NCBI RefSeq assembly: GCF_914484835.1
Contig: NZ_CAJZAR010000047.1
Span: forward strand, 8,658 to 72,402
Origin: Paraburkholderia tropica
GTDB lineage: Bacteria > Pseudomonadota > Gammaproteobacteria > Burkholderiales > Burkholderiaceae
DNA length: 63,745 bases
Direction of reading: 5' to 3'
Every line of letters begins with the position of its first letter. Position 1 is the first letter of the stretch. The notes beneath the pieces were generated by a model that was not told the DNA's origin, did no database searches, and saw only the letters and a program-made list of their open reading frames with translations. Of the stretch, positions 44,335 to 52,732 are shown piece by piece. Position numbers and translations under genes: made by a program.

Positions 44335-45216
44335 TCAGGCCGCGAGCGCGCTCAGCCCCTGATAGCCGACGATCAAACCGACAAGCAGGATCAGCGCGCC
44401 GGAAAAATACGGCGCCTTGCGGGCGAAATCGCCGAAACCGCTCCATTTCTTCGACACGTGCTTGACGCTCAGCGCGGCCAGCGTGCCCGAGACGACCATC
44501 GTCAGCGCGAGTCCGATGCTGAAGCAGAGCACGAGCGACGCGCCCAGCGCGAAGCGCTTCAGTTGCAGACACAGCAGCAGCACGGTGATGGACGCGGGGC
44601 ACGGCACGAGTCCGCCGGTCAGGCCGAACATGACGATCTGGCCGGTGGTGACGTCGCGATTCGCGAAACGGCGGCGGATGTCGTTCGCGTGGGCGCGTTC
44701 GTGGGCGTCCTGATACTCGGACGACGCGGCGTCGAGCAGGGCGTGGTCGTCGCCGTGATCGTGGTCGTGGTCATGCGCGTGATCGTGCCCGTGATGGTCG
44801 TGATCGTGATCGTGGTGATGATGATGGTGGTGGCCGTGCGCGTGCCCATGTTCGTGCGCATGCGCGAGCCGTTGCTCGCGCCAGGTGCGCCAGATCATCC
44901 ACGCCGCGACGCCGACGATCAGCACCGCCGACGCCACCTGAAACCACGGCTCGCTGCTCGCGGCGTTCCAGTTGCGGCCGAAGTACATCCCGGCGAGGGC
45001 GATCGCCCACACCACGGCGGTATGCGAGAGCGTCGCCGACAAGCCCAGCAGCACCGCCTGCCCGACCGTGCCGCGGATCGCAACGATGAACGCGGCCATC
45101 ATCGTTTTCGAGTGGCCCGGCTCCAGGCCGTGCAGCGCGCCCAGCAGGATCGCGCTGGGAATGAACAGCCACGCGCTGGATGCGCCCTGCGAAAGAAGAT
45201 GCGAGAAGTCCATCAT
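44335..45216 (-). CDS. rcnA: Nickel/cobalt efflux protein RcnA (NicO family)
   Basis: A 293-residue inner-membrane exporter. HGLEPGHSKTMM (residues about 29-40) is the family motif in helix 1. A cytoplasmic or periplasmic loop at residues 119-158 holds 23 histidines in 40 residues, typical of RcnA metal capture. A second half has GLTGGLVPCPASITVLLL. MM at 45216/45213 follows AAGGAAAA; the long N-terminal extension to 45492 runs through the operator region and is rejected. It exports Ni(II)/Co(II). Confidence 0.9.
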   Translation of the reverse strand: MMDFSHLLSQGASSAWLFIPSAILLGALHGLEPGHSKTMMAAFIVAIRGTVGQAVLLGLSATLSHTAVVWAIALAGMYFGRNWNAASSEPWFQVASAVLIVGVAAWMIWRTWREQRLAHAHEHGHAHGHHHHHHHDHDHDHHGHDHAHDHDHDHGDDHALLDAASSEYQDAHERAHANDIRRRFANRDVTTGQIVMFGLTGGLVPCPASITVLLLCLQLKRFALGASLVLCFSIGLALTMVVSGTLAALSVKHVSKKWSGFGDFARKAPYFSGALILLVGLIVGYQGLSALAA

Positions 45217-45291
45217 TGCTGCGTTTTCCTTGCGTGAAACTGGGAAGGACGGCGCGCGTCCGCCTTCCGTCTCATCGAGACGAGGTTCAAA

Positions 45292-45340
45292 TACGGTAGG
45301 GGGGTATATTACTCGATATAGGGTGAGGGGGTATACTACC
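45292..45340 (-). promoter_or_regulatory. Two direct G-tract operators upstream of rcnA
   Basis: GGGGTATATTAC (45301-45312) and GGGGTATACTAC (45328-45339) are direct repeats 27 bp apart. Each is preceded by extra Gs (six and five in all). They match the RcnR type of site, a G-tract flanked by TACT/AGTA-like arms. They lie 85-125 bases upstream of the rcnA start. The rest of 45217-45542 shows nothing else I recognise. Confidence 0.7.
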
Positions 45341-45542
45341 GATCGTGTGGATGTTCGTGCCCGCGTTCCTGCCCGTCTCGTTGCAGGCCATTTCTCGATG
45401 CGCTTATAATCCGGGCTCTTTTCGGGGAGTCGCCGCGTCTCGCGCGCACCCGCCGTCCCCGCAATCCCAACTCCGAGCGCGCGCCGCGCCATGACGCGAG
45501 GCCATCGGCGCCAGCGGCGCGCGTCGCATCGATGTGAATTCC

Positions 45543-45881
45543 ATGAAGAAAAAACGCTGGATCGCGCTGCTGTGCCTGATTCTTTCGGCGGCAGCGGTGG
45601 CGCACTTCCTGCGCCCGCGCTACACGCCCGCCGAGCGCGACTACTACACCGTGCTGTTCTGCCATGTGATGAGCACCGGCAGCCACGATCCGCGCAAGGA
45701 CATGCGCGATGTGGTCGAGAACGGCAATGCGGATTACGCGCTGCACAAGCTCGAATACAACGCGGCGGCAGCCAACGACACGCTGGCGCGCTTCGACAAG
45801 CTCAGCGGAGAGGAGCAGCGTTTGGCGGCCCAGAGCCGCCCGGAGTGCCAGCGTCTGCTCGGTTTGAGCGCGCAGCACTAA
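45543..45881 (+). CDS. Hypothetical anchored/exported protein
   Basis: A 112-residue protein. An N-terminal hydrophobic helix (WIALLCLILSAAAVAHFL) after KKKR predicts an uncleaved anchor or signal. The rest is soluble with two cysteines (LFCHVMS and PECQRL). I do not recognise the family. ATG 45543 is preferred to a GTG at 45534. It is convergent with the ABC exporter, with a hairpin between them. Confidence 0.6.
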   Translation: MKKKRWIALLCLILSAAAVAHFLRPRYTPAERDYYTVLFCHVMSTGSHDPRKDMRDVVENGNADYALHKLEYNAAAANDTLARFDKLSGEEQRLAAQSRPECQRLLGLSAQH

Positions 45882-45911
45882 GCGGGCGCAAGAAGAAAAG
45901 AGAAGGGAGAA

Positions 45912-45934
45912 GGCGCCCGCGCGATGCGGGCGCC
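45912..45934. terminator. Hairpin between convergent genes
   Basis: GGCGCCCGC (45912-45920) pairs perfectly with GCGGGCGCC (45926-45934). On the minus strand it is followed by TTCTCCCTTCTCTTTTC, so it probably ends the ABC-exporter transcript 22 bases past its stop. Confidence 0.6.
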
Positions 45935-45955
45935 CGTCGGCCAGATCGCCGCGAT

Positions 45956-47776
45956 TTATCCCTGTGCCGTGGAGAGCGGCACCGACTGCGGCACCGACTG
46001 CGGCTTCGCCGCCTCGCCGAACTGAAGCGCGGCCAGTTGCGCATACAGCGGCGAACTTTCGAGCAGATCCGCGTGACGTCCTTGCGCGACGATGCGGCCA
46101 TGCTCGAGCACCACGATACGATCGGCCTGCTGCACGGTCGCCAGCCGATGCGCGATCACCAGCGTCGTGCGGTTCTGCGCGGCATTGTCGAGCGCCGTTT
46201 GCACGAGCCGTTCGCTGGCCGCGTCGAGCGCGCTGGTGGCTTCATCGAGCAACAGAATGGGCGGGTCCTTGAGAATCGCGCGCGCAATCGCGATGCGCTG
46301 ACGCTGTCCGCCCGACAGCCGCACGCCGCGCTCGCCGAGAAACGTGTCATAGCCTTCCGGCAATTGCTCGATGAACCCGGCGGCCGCCGCCATGTCGGCG
46401 GCGCGGCGCACCTGTTCGAGCGTGGCGTCGGGCATGCCGTAGCGGATGTTGTCGAGCACGGTCCCCGAAAAAATCACCGATTCCTGCAACACCACGCCGA
46501 TCGCCTGGCGCAACGCGTCGAGCGAGACGTCGCGCGTCGACACGCCGTTGATCAGGATGCGGCCCGACTGCGGATCGTAAAAACGCAGCAGCAACTGGAA
46601 CAGCGTGGTCTTGCCCGCGCCCGATGGCCCGACCAGCGCGATGTGCTCGCCCGGACGCACATCGAGCGAAAAGCCCGCGAGCGCCGCGATGCCCGGACGC
46701 GACGGATACGAAAAGCCCACGTTCTCGAAGCGGATGCCGTTACCTTGCGCACCTTGAGCGGGCAGCGGCACGGGCGTTTCGGCTTCTTCCACGGGCGAGC
46801 GCGCCGCGAGCAATTGCAACAGCCGCTCGGTCGCGCCCGCCGCGCGTTGCAGATCGCCCCAGACTTCGGCCACCGCGCCCACGGCGCCCGCCGTGAACAC
46901 CGCGTAGAGAATGAACTGCGAGAGCTGGCCGCCCGTCATGCTGCCGGCCAGCACGGCTTTCGCGCCCAGCCAGAGCACGAACACGATGGCCGCGAACACG
47001 AACACGATCACCACGGCCGTGAGGCTCGCGCGCGCCCGGATGCGTGTGAGCGCGGTGTCGAACGCGGCTTCCACCGCGCCGCCGAAACGCTTCGTCTCGT
47101 AGCCTTCCTGCGTGTACGACTGCACGGTCGGCATGGCGTTGAGCACTTCGCCCGCCAGCGCGCTCGCGTTCGCGACCTTGTCCTGACTCGCGCGCGAGAG
47201 CTTGCGCACGCGCCGCCCGAACAGGACGATCGGCAGCACCACCACGATCAGCGTCGCGATGATGTAGCCCGACAGAACCGGGCTCGTCGCGACCAGCATC
47301 GTCACGCCGCCCACGGTCAGCAGCGCGTTGCGCAAGCCGAGCGACAGGCTGGTGCCGACCACGGCCTGGATCAGCGTGGTGTCGGTGGTGAGGCGCGAGA
47401 GCACTTCGCCGGTCTGCGTGGTCTCGAAGAATTGCGGGCTCATGCGCATGACGTGCGTGTAGACCGCGCGGCGCAGATCGGCCGTCACGCGCTCGCCGAG
47501 CCACGAGACCCAGTAGAAGCGCAGCGCGGTCGCGGCGGCGAGGATCAGCGAGACGACGAACAAGGCGATGAAGTAGCGATCGATATGCGCGCGGTTGCCG
47601 CTGGCGAAACCACGGTCGATCAGGTACTTGAACGCGACGGGCAGCGCCAGCGTCGCGCCCGCCGAGGTCAGCAGCGCGAGAAAGGCGAGCGCCCAGCGTC
47701 CGGCATACGGACGCAAAAACGGCAGCAGGGCGAACAGCGGAGCGACGCGCGACGAGCGGACGGCGGCTTCTGGCAT
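45956..47776 (-). CDS. MsbA-like ABC exporter (fused permease and ATPase)
   Basis: A 606-residue half-exporter. Residues 1-310 form six membrane helices. The ATPase domain has Walker A GPSGAGKTT (K389), Q-loop VLQESVIFSGTV, signature LSGGQRQR, Walker B ILLLDEATSALD and the switch His in VIAHRL. It works as a homodimer. Lipid or drug export is typical of the group; the substrate is not evident. A short repeat near the end encodes PQSVPQSVP. It lies downstream of the ECF sigma gene pair. Confidence 0.93.
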   Translation of the reverse strand: MPEAAVRSSRVAPLFALLPFLRPYAGRWALAFLALLTSAGATLALPVAFKYLIDRGFASGNRAHIDRYFIALFVVSLILAAATALRFYWVSWLGERVTADLRRAVYTHVMRMSPQFFETTQTGEVLSRLTTDTTLIQAVVGTSLSLGLRNALLTVGGVTMLVATSPVLSGYIIATLIVVVLPIVLFGRRVRKLSRASQDKVANASALAGEVLNAMPTVQSYTQEGYETKRFGGAVEAAFDTALTRIRARASLTAVVIVFVFAAIVFVLWLGAKAVLAGSMTGGQLSQFILYAVFTAGAVGAVAEVWGDLQRAAGATERLLQLLAARSPVEEAETPVPLPAQGAQGNGIRFENVGFSYPSRPGIAALAGFSLDVRPGEHIALVGPSGAGKTTLFQLLLRFYDPQSGRILINGVSTRDVSLDALRQAIGVVLQESVIFSGTVLDNIRYGMPDATLEQVRRAADMAAAAGFIEQLPEGYDTFLGERGVRLSGGQRQRIAIARAILKDPPILLLDEATSALDAASERLVQTALDNAAQNRTTLVIAHRLATVQQADRIVVLEHGRIVAQGRHADLLESSPLYAQLAALQFGEAAKPQSVPQSVPLSTAQG

Positions 47777-47846
47777 AAAAAGTCTCGGGGTCGAGCGAAA
47801 AAGTGAAGAAAGCGTGACGATACACGGCGCGGCGCCACGGACGGTG

Positions 47847-48143
47847 TCAGTCCGGCTGCGGCCCGTTGCGCAGTTGCTCGCGTTCTTGCGGCGTCATGCT
47901 TTGCCACTGCTTCCACTGGCGCCATTTACCGCGCTCGCGGCAGCCGCCGTGGCCGCGGAATCCGCCGAACAGAATCCGGCACAGCACGAGCAGGCCGATG
48001 GCGCGCGGATAGTCGATGGCATGTGCATCGACGACGAGCGTCGGCACGATCCAGTTCCACAGGCTCATGACGATCCAGCCCAGCAGCGCGACGATGGCCG
48101 CGACCACGACCAGTTTCGCAAGTATTTTGCGGCGAAATTGCAT
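47847..48143 (-). CDS. Small membrane protein next to the ECF sigma gene
   Basis: A 98-residue protein with two hydrophobic segments (residues 5-30 and 45-60), then a Gly/Cys/Arg loop and a soluble tail WQSMTPQEREQLRNGPQPD. The tail resembles the DUF3106-type MTPQERQ motif only loosely. It starts 16 bases after the sigma stop, where an anti-sigma gene is often found, but it lacks a recognisable zinc anti-sigma motif. Its role as a sigma regulator is inferred from position. Confidence 0.65.
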   Translation of the reverse strand: MQFRRKILAKLVVVAAIVALLGWIVMSLWNWIVPTLVVDAHAIDYPRAIGLLVLCRILFGGFRGHGGCRERGKWRQWKQWQSMTPQEREQLRNGPQPD

Positions 48144-48159
48144 TCCCTTCTCCTTCGGT

Positions 48160-48759
48160 TCAGATGTCATTGCCATCCCACGACGCGCGCAGGCGCTCGC
48201 GCAGATGCAGCACCGCGTAACGCTTGCGCGCCAGCAGCGTGTTCACGCCGACGCCGGTCGCGGCGGCCAGTTCCTTGAAGCTGCGCCCGTCCAGTTCGTG
48301 CGCGATGAAGACGTCGCGCTGGCTGGCGGGCAGTTCGTCGAGCGCATCGCGCAGCGTGTCGAGCAGCGCCGCGCGCGCATACGCGGCCTCCGGCCCGGCG
48401 TCGGCCGAGGGCAGCGCGAGGTCGAGGCGGTAATCGCTGGGATCATCGCCTGGCTCGCCGTCGCGCGCGTCGCCGCCGCCGAGATCGGCGAGCGGCACTT
48501 CCTTGCGCTTTCGAAAGCGGTCGACGATGCGGTTGCGCGCCACGCGAAACAGCCACGCGCCGACCTGTTCGATCGGCTCGGGCAGCCGCCAGGCTTCGAC
48601 CAGTTCCTCGAAAACGTCCTGAAGAATGTCCTCGGCTTCGTCCTGGTCGATCACGCGGCGACGGATGAAACTGCGCAGCCTCGGACGCTCGCGGGCGACG
48701 GTGTCGGCGATGTCGCGGTCAGGATGGGGCAGCGGGTTCGGGGTGAGCGGCGGTTCCAT
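48160..48759 (-). CDS. ECF-family RNA polymerase sigma factor
   Basis: A sigma factor of about 199 residues. Region 2 (RSFIRRRVIDQDEAEDILQD, then VFEELVEAW) and region 4 (LDELPASQRDVFIAHELDG, then GVGVNTLLARKRYAVLHLRE) are clear, with no regions 1.1 or 3. ATG 48759 was chosen; ATG 48798 is possible and neither has a strong ribosome site. It is upstream of a small membrane protein and an ABC exporter on the same strand, which may be part of its regulon. Confidence 0.9.
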   Translation of the reverse strand: MEPPLTPNPLPHPDRDIADTVARERPRLRSFIRRRVIDQDEAEDILQDVFEELVEAWRLPEPIEQVGAWLFRVARNRIVDRFRKRKEVPLADLGGGDARDGEPGDDPSDYRLDLALPSADAGPEAAYARAALLDTLRDALDELPASQRDVFIAHELDGRSFKELAAATGVGVNTLLARKRYAVLHLRERLRASWDGNDI

Positions 48760-48875
48760 ACCCGTGATGACGATTCGGGAAGGGAAATATTGTGACATCA
48801 GCCGAAGATTGCGGCGGACCGTGGGGTTGGCGCTGCTTGGCCCAACCCCGCGCGGCATGAGAGATTACGCGGGGA

Positions 48876-50537
48876 TTACGCCGCCGCGAAGGTTGCGGGC
48901 GTCGCGGGCGCAAGCTGCGCCGCGCTGACGAGCTTGCGCGTATAGGCGTGCGCGGGCGCGTCGAGCACCGCGAGCGTCTCGCCCGCCTCGACAATCCTGC
49001 CGCCGTGCATCACCACGAGCCGGTGCGAAACGGCGCGCAGCACGTCGATATCGTGGCTGATGAACACGTAGCTCAGCCCGTGGCGGCGTTGCAGCGCCGT
49101 CAGCAGCGCGAGAATCTGCTGCTGGATCGAGACGTCGAGCGCGCTTGTCGGTTCGTCGAGCACGACGATGCGCGGATCGACAGCGAGCGCGCGCGCAATC
49201 GCGATGCGCTGGCGCTGGCCGCCCGAAAACGCGGCGGCCAGGCGCGAGGCGGCGTCGGCGGGCAGGCCGGTTTCGGCGAGCAGCGCCGACACGCGCGCGC
49301 GCCGCGCGTCGGCGGACAGGTTCGGATGATGGAGCGCGAGCCCTTCCTCGACGATCTCGCCCACGGTCAGGCGCGGCGCGAGCGAGCCGAACGGGTCCTG
49401 AAACACCATCTGCACGTGCGCGGCGAGCGCGCGGCGTGAGGGCGCACGGGGCGTGCCGTTGCGCCTGTCAAGCCCATCGACATCATCGACACCATCGAGC
49501 CCATCGAAGCGGATCGCGCCCGCCACCGGCTGCACGAGGCCGACGATGGACGCCGCCAGCGTCGACTTTCCGCAGCCCGATTCGCCGAGCACGCCGAGCG
49601 TTTCGCCCGCGCGCAGCGTCAGGTCGATGCCGTCGAGCACGGTGCTCGTACCCGCGCGCAGCACGCCGCGCCAGCCCGGCGCGCGTGCGCGATAGCCCGC
49701 GCGCAGGCCGTCGACGGCGAGCACGCGCGGCGCGTCGTCGGCCACTGGCGCGAGCGCGCGGCGCGGCGCGCTGTCGAACAGCTTGCGCGTGTAAGGATGA
49801 TGCTGCGCCGCGAACAGCGCCTCGGTCGCGCCTTGTTCGACGATTGCGCCATGCTGCATCACGGCCACGCGATGCGCGAAGCGCCGCACCAGATGCAGAT
49901 CGTGCGTGATGAGCAGCACGGCGAGGCCGCGTCCGTCGGCGTCGGCTTCCTGAAGCTCGATCAGCAGATCGACGATCTGGCGGCGCACGGTCACGTCGAG
50001 CGCGGTGGTCGGTTCGTCGGCGATCAGCAGGCGCGGGTTGCAGGCGAGCGCCATGGCGATCATCGCGCGTTGACGTTGTCCGCCCGATAGCTGATGCGGA
50101 TAGCAGTCGACCTTGCGCTCGGGCTCGGCGATGCCGGTGCGCCGCAGCAGCGCAATGGCGCGTTCGCGCGCGGCCGCGCCGCGCAGATTCGCGTGCAGGC
50201 GCAGGCTTTCGCCAATCTGGCGGCCGATGCTCCAGAGCGGATTGAGCGCCGTCATCGGCTCCTGAAACACCATGGCGATGTCGCGGCCACGCACGGCGCG
50301 CCATTGCGCCTCGCGCTTGCCGAGCAATTCCTCGCCCGCGAGGCGCACGCTGCCGCTCACCTGGGCGGCATCCGCGAGACCGAGCAGCGCGAGCGCCGTG
50401 AGACTCTTGCCCGAGCCCGATTCGCCGACCAGCGCCACGCGTTCGCCGCGTGCGATGGTCAGTTGGAGATCGCGCACGATGCTTCGTGAGCCGATTCGAA
50501 TGCCGAGTCCGTCGACTTCGAGTACCGCTTGCGTCAT
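48876..50537 (-). CDS. yejF: Peptide/microcin-C-type ABC importer ATPase YejF
   Basis: A 553-residue protein with two ATPase domains in tandem. The first Walker A is GESGSGKS (38-45) and the second GESGCGKS (K324); both have LSGG/FSGGQRQR signatures and LIADEPTTALD / VVLDEPTSALD Walker B. This double ATPase is the YejF/oligopeptide type. ATG 50537 has AGGAG upstream and overlaps the yejE stop (50534-50537). The open frame further upstream is the shadow of yejE. Confidence 0.93.
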   Translation of the reverse strand: MTQAVLEVDGLGIRIGSRSIVRDLQLTIARGERVALVGESGSGKSLTALALLGLADAAQVSGSVRLAGEELLGKREAQWRAVRGRDIAMVFQEPMTALNPLWSIGRQIGESLRLHANLRGAAARERAIALLRRTGIAEPERKVDCYPHQLSGGQRQRAMIAMALACNPRLLIADEPTTALDVTVRRQIVDLLIELQEADADGRGLAVLLITHDLHLVRRFAHRVAVMQHGAIVEQGATEALFAAQHHPYTRKLFDSAPRRALAPVADDAPRVLAVDGLRAGYRARAPGWRGVLRAGTSTVLDGIDLTLRAGETLGVLGESGCGKSTLAASIVGLVQPVAGAIRFDGLDGVDDVDGLDRRNGTPRAPSRRALAAHVQMVFQDPFGSLAPRLTVGEIVEEGLALHHPNLSADARRARVSALLAETGLPADAASRLAAAFSGGQRQRIAIARALAVDPRIVVLDEPTSALDVSIQQQILALLTALQRRHGLSYVFISHDIDVLRAVSHRLVVMHGGRIVEAGETLAVLDAPAHAYTRKLVSAAQLAPATPATFAAA

Positions 50538-51661
50538 GAACGCTCCTGAGTGTGGTCGTGCGCGCGATGGCGATCCGGTGAGAGCGCTTCGCGCAGCGCG
50601 TCGCCGATAAACGTCAACAGCAGCAGCGTGACGACCAGCGCGGCAATCGCCGTCGCCGAAATCCACCATGCGTTGAGATGGTCCTTGCCTTCGGCGAGCA
50701 ACTCGCCGAGGCTGGGCGCGGGCGGCGGCACGCCGAGCCCCAGAAAATCGAGGCTCGCGAGCGAGAGGATCGCGGCGCTCATGCGAAACGGCAGCCATGT
50801 GATGACCGGCGTGAGGCTGTTCGGCAGAATGTGCCGCCACATGATCTGCCAGTCGGAGAGGCCGAGCGTGCGCGCGGCGCGCACATAGTCGAGCGCGCGC
50901 TTTTGCAGGAACTCGCTGCGCACGTAATCGGAGAGCGTGATCCAGCCGAACGCGGCGAGCAGCACGAACAGCAGCGCGAGGCTCGGTTCGAAGATCGACG
51001 AGAGAATGATCAGCAGATACAGATCGGGCAGCGCGTTCCAGATTTCGATCAGGCGCTGGCCGAGCAGATCGACGCGGCCCGCGTGATAGCCCTGCAACGC
51101 ACCCGCGAGCACGCCGATCAGCGCGCCGCTGAGCGTGAGCGCGAACGCGAACAGCACGGAGCTGCGCAGGCCGTAGAGCGCGCGCGCGAACACGTCGCGT
51201 CCATAGGCGTCGGTGCCGAGCCAGTTTTGCGCCGAGGGCGGCGCGGGAAACGGACGCGCGTCGTGATAGTTCACGGTGTCGTAGCGGAACGGGCACGGCG
51301 CGTAGAGCGCGACATTGCCGTCGCGCGAAAACTGGTCGCGAATGAACGGATCGAGATAATCGGCCTCGGTGGGCAGCGCGCCGCCGAAGTCGCGATCGGC
51401 GTAGACGTGCAGCGCCGGAAACAGCCAGTGGCCGTGATAGCGCGCGACGAGCGGCCGGTCGTTGGCGATCGCGCCCGCGAAGAGGCTGGCGGCGAACAGC
51501 ACGGCGAACACGATCAGGCTCGCCCAGCCGAGGCGCTGGCGGCGCAGACGCTGCCAGAAACCCGGTGCGATGGGCTGGGCGGGCGCGTGATCCGGCGCGG
51601 CGGGCTTGTCAGCGTCGTGCGCGTGCTGCGCCTCGTCGCGCAATGGTGTGATGGCTTCCAT
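50534..51661 (-). CDS. yejE: ABC importer permease YejE
   Basis: A 375-residue inner-membrane permease. An N-terminal cytoplasmic stretch rich in His/Asp/Pro precedes TM1 (about 46-66). A periplasmic loop with CPFRYDTVNYHDARPFP and NWLGTDAYGRDVFARALYG is typical of YejE. The EAA loop is YVRAARTLGLSDWQIMWRHI. It pairs with YejB to move peptides into the cytoplasm. Confidence 0.92.
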   Translation of the reverse strand: MEAITPLRDEAQHAHDADKPAAPDHAPAQPIAPGFWQRLRRQRLGWASLIVFAVLFAASLFAGAIANDRPLVARYHGHWLFPALHVYADRDFGGALPTEADYLDPFIRDQFSRDGNVALYAPCPFRYDTVNYHDARPFPAPPSAQNWLGTDAYGRDVFARALYGLRSSVLFAFALTLSGALIGVLAGALQGYHAGRVDLLGQRLIEIWNALPDLYLLIILSSIFEPSLALLFVLLAAFGWITLSDYVRSEFLQKRALDYVRAARTLGLSDWQIMWRHILPNSLTPVITWLPFRMSAAILSLASLDFLGLGVPPPAPSLGELLAEGKDHLNAWWISATAIAALVVTLLLLTFIGDALREALSPDRHRAHDHTQERS

Positions 51662-51675
51662 GCAGAACCCCGAAG

Positions 51676-52725
51676 TCAGCGGCCGTTGCCGCCGAAGTGA
51701 ATGCGCGGATCGATCAGCGCGTAGGCGAGATCGCCCGCGAGCCGCGCGACGAGACTCACCACCGTGAACACGAACAGCGAGCCGAGCACGACCGGATAGT
51801 CGCGGCCCACGATGGCGTCGTACGAGAGGCGGCCCACGCCGTCGAGCGAGAACAGCGTTTCGATCAGCAGACTGCCGCTCACATAAGCGGCGATGAACGC
51901 GGCGGGCAAGCCGGTGGCGAGCGGCAGCAGCGCATTGCGCAGCACGTGACGCCAGACCACGGCGCTGCGCGCGGCGCCTTTCGCGCGCGCGGTCAGCACG
52001 TACTGGCGCGAGAGTTCGTCGAGAAACGCGTTGCGCGTGAGCAGCGAGACCACAGCGAGACTGCCCGTGACCGAAGCCGTCACCGGCAGCACCAGATGCC
52101 AGAGCCGGTCGAGCACGCGCTGCGCGAACGGCAGCGCGTCGTGGCCTTCCGAGCCGAAGCCGCCGAGCGGAAACACGTGCAGGAACAGATCGCCGCCGAA
52201 CAGCATCATCAGCAGCACGCCGAGCACGAAACCGGGAATCGCATAGGCGGCCAACAGCGCGGCGCTGGTGGCGAAGTCGAACGCGCTGCCGCGATGCAGC
52301 GCCTTCGCAATGCCGAGCGGCACCGAAATCAGGTAGGTGAGCACGAGCGTGAAGCTGCCGAGCGTGACCGTCACGGGCAGCTTGCTGTGTATCAGTTCCC
52401 ACACGGATCGATGCTGGAAGAACGACTGGCCCAGGTCGAAGCGCGCGTAACGCGCGAGCATGCGCACGTAGCGCGTGAGCGGCGGCTGGTCGAAGCCGAA
52501 CTCGTGGCGGATCGCCGCGATCTGCGCGGGATCGACGCCCTCGTTGCCGTGATAGCCGCCGTTGCCGCCGCCGCCCTCGCCATGCATCGACGTGCCTTGC
52601 AGGCGCGCCATCACCTGCTCGACGGGGCCGCCGGGCACGAACTGCATGATGATGAAAGTGACCGTGAGCACGCCGAGCAGCGTGGGGATCATCAGCGCGA
52701 GGCGCCGGCCGATATAGGCAATCAT
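51676..52725 (-). CDS. yejB: ABC importer permease YejB
   Basis: A 349-residue permease with six membrane helices. The N-terminal IGRRLALMIPTLLGVLTVTF is typical of DppB/YejB proteins. The EAA loop is YVLTARAKGAARSAVVWRHV. A Gly/His-rich loop (GEGGGGNGGYHGNEG, about 50-65) is longer than usual. It starts 7 bases after yejA, so the four genes form one operon. Confidence 0.92.
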   Translation of the reverse strand: MIAYIGRRLALMIPTLLGVLTVTFIIMQFVPGGPVEQVMARLQGTSMHGEGGGGNGGYHGNEGVDPAQIAAIRHEFGFDQPPLTRYVRMLARYARFDLGQSFFQHRSVWELIHSKLPVTVTLGSFTLVLTYLISVPLGIAKALHRGSAFDFATSAALLAAYAIPGFVLGVLLMMLFGGDLFLHVFPLGGFGSEGHDALPFAQRVLDRLWHLVLPVTASVTGSLAVVSLLTRNAFLDELSRQYVLTARAKGAARSAVVWRHVLRNALLPLATGLPAAFIAAYVSGSLLIETLFSLDGVGRLSYDAIVGRDYPVVLGSLFVFTVVSLVARLAGDLAYALIDPRIHFGGNGR

Positions 52726-52732
52726 GATGCGC

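Noticed and set aside
44740..44880. Repeated GTGATC/GTGGTC stretch that looks like a microsatellite or CRISPR-like repeat
   Set aside because: It is the coding sequence of the RcnA histidine-rich loop; units are degenerate codons for His and Asp without spacers.
45491..47806. 771-residue plus-strand frame opposite the ABC exporter
   Set aside because: Low-complexity Arg/Ala/His product; the minus strand has a complete ABC exporter with every ATPase motif.
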